This document shows positions 15,744 through 24,685 of a stretch of DNA of 64,000 nt, one piece after another; the first letter of the stretch is position 1; every line of letters starts with the position of its first letter. The stretch is taken from contig JALOTP010000006.1 in the NCBI GenBank assembly GCA_025457865.1, forward strand, positions 1 to 64,000, written 5' to 3'. The translations under genes were made by a program, and so were the position numbers. This stretch comes from Thermoplasmatota archaeon. GTDB taxonomy: Archaea > Thermoplasmatota > Penumbrarchaeia > Penumbrarchaeales > Penumbrarchaeaceae. The notes below the pieces were generated by a model, which saw only the letters and a list, made by a program, of their open reading frames with translations, had not been told where the DNA came from and did no database searches.

Positions 15744-16363
15744 TCGCCCTCACCCCTCTCCTCGACGGAGCCAGCAGGGGCGAAGGGCCATCTTGTGAGC
15801 TCGGCCCTCATCCTGCCACCCTTCTTGGATATGTTGAGGGCCCCCTCCGTGAGATATCCACCGACGCCTTCGGCCCCCTCCCCCATTATGATCATTGTCG
15901 CTACCTTCATCTCCCGGGCCTTGGAGAGCAGCTCCTCGAGCTTCTTGAACCATTTATCGTAACCCCTCATCCCCAGCACCTCGGGCCTGTCAAGGACGAG
16001 CCGTGATATGGCCCCATCCTTGAGCACACCGAGAACGAGCTCGAGCCCAGAAAGGTCCTGGGTTGAGAGGAGCAGTGGCTCCTCCGAGTCAACGAGGGGC
16101 TTCAGGGACCTCCTTGAGGATATCTCCCTTACAATGGAGCCCAAGGGGATCGATGTGAAGGAGATGAAAAGGCCGGGCTGCCCCCGTTCGAAACCACGTG
16201 CCAGAAAGCGCAGGGCGATGCTGGACCCCCCCCCACCTCCAGGTCCCGTAAGGGAGAGGACAGAACCGACCTGTACACCGCCGTTCAGCAATCGGTCCAA
16301 TGGCTCTATACCGAAGTCCTGGGAAGGGTCGGGCAGACCATCACCTCTTTTTCGCCCTAGCAC
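15731..16363 (-). CDS. RecA/KaiC-like protein with degenerate P-loop
   Basis: A 210-residue single-domain protein with the KaiC/RadA opening FGIEPLDRLLNGGVQVGS (about 17-34), the strand VLSLTG and then GPGGGGGSS (40-48). In active relatives this reads GxxxxGK[ST]; here the lysine at position 46 is glycine, encoded within a run of nine G. A Walker B-like ISRLVLDRPE (about 116-125) has the aspartate. It therefore looks unable to hydrolyse ATP normally. Start is GTG at 16363, with a TATA-like ATTTATTAACC about 26 nt upstream, so probably leaderless. It overlaps the MutS-like gene by 13 nt; a non-catalytic RecA-like partner for that ATPase is the natural inference. SMC-, GvpD- or Rad51-paralog-type roles cannot be excluded. 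Confidence 0.75.
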   Translation of the reverse strand: MLGRKRGDGLPDPSQDFGIEPLDRLLNGGVQVGSVLSLTGPGGGGGSSIALRFLARGFERGQPGLFISFTSIPLGSIVREISSRRSLKPLVDSEEPLLLSTQDLSGLELVLGVLKDGAISRLVLDRPEVLGMRGYDKWFKKLEELLSKAREMKVATMIIMGEGAEGVGGYLTEGALNISKKGGRMRAELTRWPFAPAGSVEERGEGEWIP

Positions 16364-16433
16364 AGGCCAATCTACCCCAGGTTAATAAATGGTTTGCATG
16401 GAAGGGGGGCGAAAGAAAGAAAGATGGAGAATA

Positions 16434-16709
16434 TCAGGAAAGGCCCTCTTCCCTGAGCCTCTGGAGGATACGCCGCTCCCTCTCCACAAGGTCCCTGGCA
16501 TCCCTCTCAACGGGGCTGTCCATCATATCCCTGAGCTTCTGCTGGCGCTCGAGCCATTGCTCCATGCATGACCTTATGACCTCGGAGGGATTGTAATGGT
16601 TGGTGTTGCAGAAATCGAAGAACTCCGTCGCAGTCCTTTCGAAGTTCTGGGTGACCGCTATATGGATCTGGTCACCGGGTCTGTAGACCTTAGTATCCTT
16701 CTTTACCAA
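16434..16709 (-). CDS. Small putative DNA-binding protein, paralog of the 29384-29713 product
   Basis: 91 residues from a TTG with the strong site AAGGAGG eight bases upstream; a GTG at 16736 would add nine residues. The core is YRPGDQIHIAVTQNFERTA, then F-F-D-F-C-N, H-Y-N-P-S-E-V-I-R-S-C-M-E-Q-W-L and an Arg/Glu-rich helix to the end. A short strand followed by two helices with 'NPSEVIR' fits a ribbon-helix-helix-like arrangement, but this is inferred. The gene at 29384 encodes the same pattern (GDPIHIVVTQDF, F-N-P-S-E-I-I-R-Q-A-M). It lies just upstream of the RecA-like and MutS-like genes on the same strand, although a separate promoter for them is likely. Confidence 0.7.
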   Translation of the reverse strand: MVKKDTKVYRPGDQIHIAVTQNFERTATEFFDFCNTNHYNPSEVIRSCMEQWLERQQKLRDMMDSPVERDARDLVERERRILQRLREEGLS

Positions 16710-16880
16710 GCTCTGCCCTCCTTGGGGGGGATGCACTTATATCCTGACCATCCCCCGTGTGGATATAAATGTGTTTTGTCGATATTTCACCCCCAGGATA
16801 ATACCTCGGACCAATACCTGGCCACCTTGGAGGGGTGGTCCGGAAAAGGTATTTGTCCCTCCAGGCCGCTGGGGGTAAGG

Positions 16881-18371
16881 ATGACCGGAAAGGTGGCGAA
16901 GAAGGCAGTGAGGAAGGTCGTGAAGGACAGATATTCATGGGAACGGCGGTGGACCGCTCCCGAGATGGGGGGAAAGGAGGGTATAGAAGAACTTGCCAGC
17001 GATTACATGGGCCACCTCTCGCGTTGCAGGACGGAGAGGGAAGCGGTGGCATATTGGAAGGAGGCTCTCCTCGGGGCCGGGTTCATCGATGGGGATTGTA
17101 CGCAGGTGAGCAGGCTCTCCCCTGGAGATGGGATATTCTTCACGAACAGAGGCAAGGCCATTTCGGCGTTCATTGCCGGAAGCGAGGGACCGGATGCGGG
17201 GGTCAACATCATAGTCACCCATCTGGACTCTCCCAGGTTGGACCTTAAACCGCTCCCCATTGACGGAGATAAGGATACGGGTCTGTCGTTCCTGAAGACA
17301 CATTACTATGGGGGGATAAAGAAGTACCAATGGGTCAACATACCCCTATCCCTGCACGGCAGGGTGGTCAGGTCAGACGGTTCTTTCGCGGACATCAGGC
17401 TCGGGGACGGTCCCGATGAGCCCGTGTTCGTCATACCCGACCTGGCCCCGCACCTTTCCAGGAAGGTCCAGGACGGTAGGAGGCTGATGGAGGGCATAAA
17501 AGGCGAGGAGCTTCTGGCCCTATCGGGGATGGGTCGTGCGGATATGGAAAAGGACGAGGGCAGACCCTCGGTCGTGAGACAGGTACTTGAACATCTGAAC
17601 AAGGAGTACGGGATGGTCGAGGAGGACCTTGTATCATCGGAACTATGCCTCGTCCCCTCCTGGCCGCCGCGGGATGTCGGACTGGACAGGGGTTTGATAG
17701 GGGCTTACGGCCAGGACAACAGAATATCCAGCTATTGCGCCATGAGGGCGCTGATGGACATGAAGAGGCATCAGATAGGACCTAAGAGGTGGGGTGGTGT
17801 CATATGCTTCGACAAGGAGGAGACAGGGTCGGAGGGCAACACCTCCGCCAGGTCAATGTCCCTAGAGCTCACCTTCTATAGGCTCCTCGAGCTTGCGGGT
17901 CAGAGGGGAAGGCGAAGGGACCTGAGCGGTTCATTGCGTTCCTCATTCGCTCTATCGGCAGACGTCAAATCCGGTGTGAACCCGGTGTTCAAAGGCGTTC
18001 AGGACCCGACGAACTCCGCAAGGCTCGGGGCCGGACTGACGATCACGAAGTACACAGGAAGGGGCGGGAAGTCGGGAGCGAACGATGCATCGGCCGAGAT
18101 GGTATCTGGCATCAGGAGGCTGTTCAACAAAGAGGGAATCATCTGGCAGATGCAGGAGACTGGCAAGGTGGATATGGGCGGCGGGGGAACGGTGGCCAAG
18201 TTCTTGGGGGAAAGGAACATGGACGTGCTCGATGTAGGCATCCCTCTCCTGTCCATGCATTCCCCGCTCGAGGTGTCTGCCAAAGTGGACCTGTCAATGG
18301 CAGTGAAAGGTTTCAAGGCCTTCCTGGAAAAATATCAGGTGGACCCGATATCACGCGGTGGGGCCCCTTAA
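16881..18371 (+). CDS. M18-family aminopeptidase (aspartyl aminopeptidase type)
   Basis: 496 residues, cytosolic. It removes N-terminal (acidic) residues from peptides using two metal ions. Family signatures are IIVTHLDSPRLDLKP (first metal His and Asp), KTHYYGGIKKYQWVN, GAYGQDNRISSYCA, the catalytic FDKEETGSEGNTSA, SADVKSGVNPVF, and the closing PLLSMHSPLEV with the last histidine ligand. The open frame extends to 16596, but that part runs antisense through the small DNA-binding gene; the ATG at 16881 gives the usual family length. A TATA-like GGATATAAATG lies at about 16761-16771. Its 3-prime end overlaps the convergent PH/SHOCT-like gene by 21 nt. It likely finishes the breakdown of peptides taken up after extracellular proteolysis. 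Confidence 0.9.
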   Translation: MTGKVAKKAVRKVVKDRYSWERRWTAPEMGGKEGIEELASDYMGHLSRCRTEREAVAYWKEALLGAGFIDGDCTQVSRLSPGDGIFFTNRGKAISAFIAGSEGPDAGVNIIVTHLDSPRLDLKPLPIDGDKDTGLSFLKTHYYGGIKKYQWVNIPLSLHGRVVRSDGSFADIRLGDGPDEPVFVIPDLAPHLSRKVQDGRRLMEGIKGEELLALSGMGRADMEKDEGRPSVVRQVLEHLNKEYGMVEEDLVSSELCLVPSWPPRDVGLDRGLIGAYGQDNRISSYCAMRALMDMKRHQIGPKRWGGVICFDKEETGSEGNTSARSMSLELTFYRLLELAGQRGRRRDLSGSLRSSFALSADVKSGVNPVFKGVQDPTNSARLGAGLTITKYTGRGGKSGANDASAEMVSGIRRLFNKEGIIWQMQETGKVDMGGGGTVAKFLGERNMDVLDVGIPLLSMHSPLEVSAKVDLSMAVKGFKAFLEKYQVDPISRGGAP

Positions 18372-19529
18372 CACCCTCTTGGGCATAGGCTTATTCCCGC
18401 TGGAGGCATTGGAAGGGGTCTCTGGCGGCTCATCCCCCAGTTCGTTGAGGGTGCTATCGAGGATGCTCAACAGCTCGTCATCGCTCTTTCCGAGAGGTTC
18501 CGGGGCCGCTTCTGGCGAGAGCACCTCGAGCTCTCCGTCCATGGGGACCTCCAGGTCCTCCAGCTCATGACCGGACGACTGCCTCTGTAAGGTCTCCATA
18601 GGTGCCTTCTGCTTCGGGACGGCAGGGACGGGCGGTGGGAGCGTCGGTTTCTTATCGGCCACTGGGCGAGGAGGTCCCTGTTCCTTGTACTGGCTCACAA
18701 GCTTTCTGTAGATATCTTCCTTGATGAGCCCTTTCTTGTAGAGGTTCTCGAAATAGACAAGTGATTGTTTTCCCCCCTTCTCATCCAATGGGGGCCTGGA
18801 AGAAGGGCCTGTCGGTGCGTCCGTGTTTGCGGTCATGGGCTTTGAGCTCACGGGAGGTGCCCTGATACCGGGAATGGTCGGGACCGTCTGCTGCGATTGT
18901 TTTTGGGTTGCCTGGGCACCGCTTGATGATGGAGCCGTCGTCCCTGCCCCTATCATCCGCTTCTCCTGTTCGTTGTACATCCATTCTGTCTGCTTGAAGA
19001 GGTCCTTCAGGTTGTTCACGAGCTCATCGAGCGACTGGACCCTCTTGTTCATGAGCCTAGAAAGCAGGCCCGAATCCTTCGGTAGGACCATGGACAGGTG
19101 GAACTGGTTGCCCGTTGACAGGATGAAGACGTTGACCATCTCCCCGACCGATACGGCCCCCTCCTTCTTTTCAGAGGCCATGATCTCTATGTTCGGGATC
19201 TCGAAGTATTCGCGGACGGAACCTCCTTGGGCGCCTTCACCTATCTCGAAGGTCTTATCGGAGGCGGCCGCCATGGCCCTGGCCTCCTCACCGCCCCCTA
19301 TTGCGAACATCCTCTCAGGTGTATTTATGAAAATGAGCCTCTCGTTCGTGAGCACTATCGTTCCCTTCGAAGGTTCAAGGAGATATTCCCCGCCATAGTA
19401 CCTCCACGTCGATTTCAAGGTGGGTATGACGTTCTCCTCTACCACCAGCTTCCTTTCGTTGGGATGGAGCATGGGCTGTCCATTATGGTCGTAAACGACC
19501 TTGTATCCGTCCCGGTCCCCGTGCCTCAT
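18351..19529 (-). CDS. PH/GRAM-like domain protein with Pro-rich linker and SHOCT-like segment
   Basis: 392 residues, no signal peptide. The N-terminal 190 residues form a PH/GRAM-like domain: PNERKLVVEENVIP, a strand pair GTIVLTNERLIFI, and FILSTGNQFHLSM, then a helical DELVNNLKDLFKQ. A Ser/Thr/Pro/Gln-rich linker (about 200-255) leads to a short helical hairpin, LVYFENLYKKGLIKEDIYRK, that resembles the SHOCT domain, followed by another proline-rich stretch (PTLPPPVPAVP) and an acidic end (SDDELLSILDSTLNELGDE). Such proteins may bind membranes or act as adaptors; substrate and partner are unknown. A TATA-like TTATATAAC lies at about 19590. Its convergent neighbour is the M18 peptidase. Confidence 0.7.
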   Translation of the reverse strand: MRHGDRDGYKVVYDHNGQPMLHPNERKLVVEENVIPTLKSTWRYYGGEYLLEPSKGTIVLTNERLIFINTPERMFAIGGGEEARAMAAASDKTFEIGEGAQGGSVREYFEIPNIEIMASEKKEGAVSVGEMVNVFILSTGNQFHLSMVLPKDSGLLSRLMNKRVQSLDELVNNLKDLFKQTEWMYNEQEKRMIGAGTTAPSSSGAQATQKQSQQTVPTIPGIRAPPVSSKPMTANTDAPTGPSSRPPLDEKGGKQSLVYFENLYKKGLIKEDIYRKLVSQYKEQGPPRPVADKKPTLPPPVPAVPKQKAPMETLQRQSSGHELEDLEVPMDGELEVLSPEAAPEPLGKSDDELLSILDSTLNELGDEPPETPSNASSGNKPMPKRVLRGPTA

Positions 19530-19657
19530 AAGGATCGAACTTCCCCTGATCGATGGTCCACTGGTCCTATAAAAAAGTAATACAGGGCATTGTTATATAA
19601 GTGTTATTATGATTTTTTTATGTAGGGGGAAGAACATCTGGGCCAGAAGGTGGGACC

Positions 19658-20584
19658 CTATGGACCAACGGTCGTACCTGTATTGGACGGCCTCACCCTA
19701 TATGGGGTACCGCCGATCCTCATTATGGCCTGTTCGACCAGTTCTGGGCGGTCCGTAAGAGCTATCATGGACCCCCCACCGCCAGCACCTGTGATCTTGA
19801 CGCCGTATGAATGAGGGGCGGCAGCGTCCAACAGCTTCTTCAGCTCCTTGGTGCTAACGCCCAGGATGGAGAGCAGAGCCTGGTTGCGGTCCATGAGGGC
19901 GCCGACCTCCACCAGGTCCCCCTTCTTCAAGGCCTCAAGACCTGCCATTGTGAGCTGGCCGATCTCCTCTATGGTCTCCCTTGCGAACCCCGACCTTTGA
20001 TAGTAGTCCCTTACCTTTGCCACCATGACGGTAGTGACTGACGGCGTCCTGGTGTACCCGACGACGAGCTCCATGGGCGGGAGAGGGACATGATGCACGT
20101 GCCATGTCCTTTCCTCCTTGGATATGGACCAGAGGTGGTCATCCCTGCGGTCCGGGGATACTAGGACCGCGGAACCGTGGGTGCAGCAGGATGTATCTGT
20201 CGGCGAGGCCTTGCCCTGAACGTTGTACTCCACCTCGAAGGCCTTTCTGGCCAGTTCTTCAGGGCTCATCGCTCCCCTCATCTCCAGAAAGCATGAGATC
20301 AATGAGCAGCACAGGGCAGCGGACGAACCGAGCCCGGAAGCGCTGGGTATGGATGATCGTGTGCTTATGTTAAGCGGGCCCCCATCCCACAGGTTCTCCG
20401 CACCCCATCTGATATAACGGTGCTTCCTGGACTCGAGCGGGGCCCCGTCAACTGTCCAGACCTCCGAGGGGTGGACGGTCATCTCCAGCCGCCTGTCCAG
20501 AGAAACAGCTAGGGCGGGCAGTCCATAGACCACAGCATGCTCCCCGAAGAGGATCGCCTTTGCCGGAGAGGATGCGCTTACCAT
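19658..20584 (-). CDS. mvk: Mevalonate kinase
   Basis: Phosphorylates mevalonate in the mevalonate pathway that supplies isoprenoid units for archaeal ether lipids. 308 residues of the GHMP kinase fold: KAILFGEHAVVYG at the N-terminus (motif 1), the ATP loop SIPSASGLGSSAALC (motif 2), and VKITGAGGGGSMIAL (motif 3). Catalytic Asp and Lys lie in the SPTDTSCCTHGSAV neighbourhood. An ATG at 20596 would add four residues; the one at 20584 fits both the family and a TATA-like CCATAATAAG about 30 nt upstream (leaderless). In many euryarchaea this gene follows rpoK-rpsB-MEMO; here it lies about 43 kb from that operon, divergent from a giant surface-protein gene. Confidence 0.9.
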   Translation of the reverse strand: MVSASSPAKAILFGEHAVVYGLPALAVSLDRRLEMTVHPSEVWTVDGAPLESRKHRYIRWGAENLWDGGPLNISTRSSIPSASGLGSSAALCCSLISCFLEMRGAMSPEELARKAFEVEYNVQGKASPTDTSCCTHGSAVLVSPDRRDDHLWSISKEERTWHVHHVPLPPMELVVGYTRTPSVTTVMVAKVRDYYQRSGFARETIEEIGQLTMAGLEALKKGDLVEVGALMDRNQALLSILGVSTKELKKLLDAAAPHSYGVKITGAGGGGSMIALTDRPELVEQAIMRIGGTPYRVRPSNTGTTVGP

Positions 20585-20614
20585 AGTAAGCGGCATAGGA
20601 CCTATGGTCTTATT

Positions 20615-23600
20615 ATGGGTTTGTCCAAAACTAATCTATACTCCGAAGAGAATAATATGGAGGCAGTACGCGAAGAGGCCAGCAGGATGCTAGGGAAGGA
20701 AGGCCGAACGGACATGAACGTTGCAGCGACAGGGAAGCGGGCCAGGGGGCTGGACCAGTTCAGACCCCGTCGCCTGCCTTCACGACCAGCCGTAGGTATG
20801 GGCATCTGGCTTGGTCGGGACCGTTCCTCAGGGGCGGCCGTCCTTGCCTTGGCCCTTCTCCTCATGACGGTCCAGCTGATAGGTCCGGCCATCTACGGGA
20901 ACGAAGGCACCAAAAACGGTGGTACGAAAAGCGCTGATTACGGAATATTCCAGAGGATTTCGGACCTGGACAGGGAGGAGATGTCGAGGGCCGACGACCC
21001 GGAAGTGGTCTCCAGGGTCCAGGGCATCCTTGGGCCGATCTCCCCCTCTGGGTATCAATTCGACCGATCGGGCCCTGGCCAGTTCACAGAGCGGCAGCTA
21101 GAGGTTCCCTCGGCCCTGACACGCTCCCCTGTGATATACGATGCTCTCATGCAGAACCCCGTGGTGAACAATACAAGGGTGTTCGATTGGATCTTTCCGC
21201 CCCTTGGGCCTGGGGACCAGGGGACCCTGAACTATATCATTTTCATCCGCTCAGGTACGAGTTCCACATGGAAACTGGGTTCCATCGTCCCCAAGGTCGG
21301 GCTGTTGGTCGACTCGTCCATTGACAAATGGGTCTATGCAGATTGTGACAACGACCCTTCGACCGGGGATGCGACCGGGAACGATATCCGGGTCAGGGTT
21401 ACATTCTCAAGGGACCTCCTGGAGAGGGACTGGGAAGCGAGCCTCTTACCGCTACCGCCCAAGCTCAAGTTCAACAATGCCGGGATAAGGCTCGAGATAG
21501 AGGCACTGGAAACCGTCAATGGAGGCTCCGCACTGGGTGGAAAGGTTTACGTGATCAAGGGCATCTCCTATCAAGGAAAGAACTACCTGTGGAGCATAGG
21601 GGTGGACCTGGATAGCTTCATGGACAGGTTGGTGCTGAGGGTCCAGGCCAAGCAGTGGGTCTTCAGTCCGAGCCTTGAGCTCATCCAGCAGCTGTTCCAG
21701 CCAGGCGGCATAGACCTGAGGGACCTGAAGATGCTGCAGGTCCTGGGGCCCTTCACCGTTTCCTATCTGTTCGATACCCCGCCCGAGGGGATGAGGGTAC
21801 TTCTATCGGTCATGAGGCTGGAGGAGAGGGCACTTCGTGACATGGCCTATGTCGAGCTGGGGCTTGACAGGGACTCGTTCCATGAGAGACTGGTCCCTTA
21901 CGGAAGGATCGTACTGTCCGTTAAGGACATGGGCTCACCCATAGACGGGCTCGAATGGAGCGCTGGTGCAAGTTCCTCTGCGGAGGATACGATATCCCTC
22001 AGCATCAGATACACGGAGTTCTCGAAGGACCTTATAGACGCCCATCTAGAGATCCCGGTCCTTCCTCACAGCCTCAAGCTGGAATTGGGTACCAAGCTGG
22101 AGAACGGCAGGAACCTGACGGTCCTGGACCTGACCACGCCCAATGGGTTCCAATCCCTGAGGTTCCTCGAGGTGCTGTACCCCACGTGGGAACCGGGGGG
22201 AGGAACAGGTCCCTGGAATGCCACCGAGGTGAGGCTGAGGGGGATTCCAAGTTCGGTCCACGTGGAGACGGTGGCCTACATCCCGTTCGTGGTGGACGAC
22301 GGTGCGTCGAACCTCAACATACTGGATGCATTCATGAGACAGCTAGCGGGCAGGGTCTACCGGATAGGCAATGTCCTCAGAGAGATACCAAGGAGCCTGG
22401 CCGAGCTTCCAAGCCGAAAGGGGTCCTCGTTGGTGGACATGTCGGGGAGCATGCTTTCCTATATGGAATTCATATCGACCTCTGGGCTTTACCTTGACGG
22501 CCCTGTTGACACCATCTCGTTCCAGGGCAAGGCCGACGGCCACTCATCCATATCGGCACGGCTGCAGGGTATAGGTTACTATAAGGGTTCTTTCTCCGAT
22601 GACGGTAACGACATAACCATTCGGATCAGGGGGCAGAACGGGCTCAAGGTCCTGGCCTCCTCACCGGAAGCTGACGCTTGGATCGAGCTTGGAAAGCTCC
22701 CGGGGACCGTGAGGCTCAGGATGTCGGAGAGCCTCATCACCTACGAGGGTTCCAATGACGATGGGCCCGCAGGGCTTCCTTACCTCAATTACAGGTACAG
22801 GGCCGATGACCTCCTGTTCGACGCGGATATCAAGGGCATCCCAGCGCAGCTCGAAGTGAGAAGGCAGGGTGGCGTTCTGGAGGTCTCGACAGGTAAGGAT
22901 AGGATAGGAAGCGTCGAGCTCTTCGTCTCCAATGGCACGCTCGAACCTCCGACGGACCTGAAGGGACAGAACTTCCTTTCGGTCATAAGGACGGAAGGGT
23001 CCTCATCCCTGGGACTGAGGATGAACGACCTGGACCGCTTGGTCTACAGTAACGAGAGCGCAGGGTTCCTGGAGATAGGCAGCAGGGCGGGGTCGAACCT
23101 CTACGCCATCATAGACGATAGGACCTCGGACCTGTCCATCCAGGCCGTCCTGGCACCGCTCCCCTCCAACCTTCATCTGGACTTCCCGTCGGTCATCGAC
23201 AGGACCGAGCTCCAGGTGCCAGATATCACATCGGTCAGGACCATTACGGAGTACAGCGATATCATCATCTCGCTCGGGTTGTTGGGCGAGGCCCCGCTCT
23301 CCATAGCGGCATCCCTTGCGGACGGATTGATAAAGGCGATAGGCACCTATGCCACAGGCCTGTCAATGTCCTGGGAGCTGTCTGAGGAGACTTCGACGCT
23401 CGACCTTGTCGTTACCCTTGAGAAACAAGGGGCGCAGGAACTGGAGGAGGCCCGCTGGACCCACGGGATATGGATGGAGCAATCAGGGCTCGGTGAGGAT
23501 AGTTCCGTGAACGGGAGGATATACCTTCAGGGGATGCCCATGATGGGCGAGGTCAACATCTCGTTCTCCGAGCTTGTCATAAGCACCAAGCTTAACCTCA

Positions 23601-24664
23601 AGGGTTACAGCCCGGACTTCGATTGGATGCTCATCAGGACATCAGGTGTCCAGGACCGTGACATCTCCCTCTACGCGACAGGGCTCGCAAAGGGTTTGGA
23701 CATTACCCTGGACCTGATGGTATACACCGATCTGAGCATTGGCGGGAGCATGGTCGTCAGCATGGACATCTCGGTCAAGGATGCATCTGGACGTCCTTTT
23801 GACCTGGGCGAAATGATAGCATCCCTTAGGAAGGCCGCCCCAATTCTGTCCGTCAGGCAGATGTACCTGCCCGAGGTCCCAGGGAGGTTCTCCCTCGATG
23901 CGGTCCTGGAGAACGGTGTGAGGGCCAATTACTCGGCATCACGGTCCCTTGAATACCTCTATTTCAAGATATCCAAGGTCCTGGACGGCCGGTGGTCGCA
24001 GATATATTCCATCTTCCACGACCTTCCGACGGCATTCAGTGTCGATATTACTTCCAATACGGAGTTCACGATCAGGAAACCTCTCCCGCTCCAAGGCCTG
24101 CCCACTCTGGACCTGTGGACCGAGGGCAATGAACTGGACGTTTTCATAGAGTATGACGGGACCGGTTTCGGTCAGAGAGGCAGGTATCAGATATTCGCAG
24201 AGGACATAGGACCGACCAGGACCTATTACAGCGGGGATGACTACATAATCGACAGCGTAGGGATCGGGTTCATATCCCTGCAGCTCGACAGGCTACCGTT
24301 CATGGAGAGCTTCACCCTCTCATCCCTGACCCTCCTTGGAAGGGACCTGGAACATGTGAGGATTTCATCGGAGATGGTCTTCGGGGCCTATCCTGTCTTC
24401 ACCCTATCCGAGGGTCAAGGTGGTAGCGTCCAGATCAAGGTGTCCGGCACCATCGCCTTCTCTGGCAATGAGCTCTCGCCCGACCTGTTCTTCATCAGTC
24501 TGAGGACCAGAGAGGTCCTCGGCCTTGACCTGATAACGGGACTGTCCATAGACAAGGACACATCCGCTCTGAACATGGAGGAGAGCTCGGGAGAGGTCAT
24601 TGTTCCGGCACCTCTCTTTACCTTCTGGTACTGGGTCTTTTCCCAGGTCGCGGGGGGTGGTTAG
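20615..24664 (+). CDS. Giant secreted or anchored protein, no recognised domain
   Basis: 1349 residues from the ATG at 20615; starts at 20715 or 20798 are possible, the last giving a compact signal sequence. A basic N-terminus leads into one hydrophobic helix (AVLALALLLMTVQLIGPAIYG, about 72-92), after which the chain looks wholly extracellular: alternating beta pattern, few Lys, repeated phrases such as L-P-S-N-L-H-L-D and 'IHLEIPVLPHSLKLELG'-type strands spaced 150-200 residues apart. These suggest tandem beta-domains that resemble each other weakly. No enzyme motif is seen. The last residues, FTFWYWVFSQVAGGG, are aromatic but too short for a normal anchor. A small membrane protein gene starts 21 nt after the stop, so the two are likely one operon. 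Confidence 0.75.
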   Translation: MGLSKTNLYSEENNMEAVREEASRMLGKEGRTDMNVAATGKRARGLDQFRPRRLPSRPAVGMGIWLGRDRSSGAAVLALALLLMTVQLIGPAIYGNEGTKNGGTKSADYGIFQRISDLDREEMSRADDPEVVSRVQGILGPISPSGYQFDRSGPGQFTERQLEVPSALTRSPVIYDALMQNPVVNNTRVFDWIFPPLGPGDQGTLNYIIFIRSGTSSTWKLGSIVPKVGLLVDSSIDKWVYADCDNDPSTGDATGNDIRVRVTFSRDLLERDWEASLLPLPPKLKFNNAGIRLEIEALETVNGGSALGGKVYVIKGISYQGKNYLWSIGVDLDSFMDRLVLRVQAKQWVFSPSLELIQQLFQPGGIDLRDLKMLQVLGPFTVSYLFDTPPEGMRVLLSVMRLEERALRDMAYVELGLDRDSFHERLVPYGRIVLSVKDMGSPIDGLEWSAGASSSAEDTISLSIRYTEFSKDLIDAHLEIPVLPHSLKLELGTKLENGRNLTVLDLTTPNGFQSLRFLEVLYPTWEPGGGTGPWNATEVRLRGIPSSVHVETVAYIPFVVDDGASNLNILDAFMRQLAGRVYRIGNVLREIPRSLAELPSRKGSSLVDMSGSMLSYMEFISTSGLYLDGPVDTISFQGKADGHSSISARLQGIGYYKGSFSDDGNDITIRIRGQNGLKVLASSPEADAWIELGKLPGTVRLRMSESLITYEGSNDDGPAGLPYLNYRYRADDLLFDADIKGIPAQLEVRRQGGVLEVSTGKDRIGSVELFVSNGTLEPPTDLKGQNFLSVIRTEGSSSLGLRMNDLDRLVYSNESAGFLEIGSRAGSNLYAIIDDRTSDLSIQAVLAPLPSNLHLDFPSVIDRTELQVPDITSVRTITEYSDIIISLGLLGEAPLSIAASLADGLIKAIGTYATGLSMSWELSEETSTLDLVVTLEKQGAQELEEARWTHGIWMEQSGLGEDSSVNGRIYLQGMPMMGEVNISFSELVISTKLNLKGYSPDFDWMLIRTSGVQDRDISLYATGLAKGLDITLDLMVYTDLSIGGSMVVSMDISVKDASGRPFDLGEMIASLRKAAPILSVRQMYLPEVPGRFSLDAVLENGVRANYSASRSLEYLYFKISKVLDGRWSQIYSIFHDLPTAFSVDITSNTEFTIRKPLPLQGLPTLDLWTEGNELDVFIEYDGTGFGQRGRYQIFAEDIGPTRTYYSGDDYIIDSVGIGFISLQLDRLPFMESFTLSSLTLLGRDLEHVRISSEMVFGAYPVFTLSEGQGGSVQIKVSGTIAFSGNELSPDLFFISLRTREVLGLDLITGLSIDKDTSALNMEESSGEVIVPAPLFTFWYWVFSQVAGGG

Positions 24665-24685
24665 GTCCTACCTGGCAGGTCAGTC

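Noticed and set aside
16596-16880. Upstream extension of the M18 aminopeptidase
   Set aside because: The open frame runs antisense through the small DNA-binding gene and is beyond the normal N-terminus of the family.
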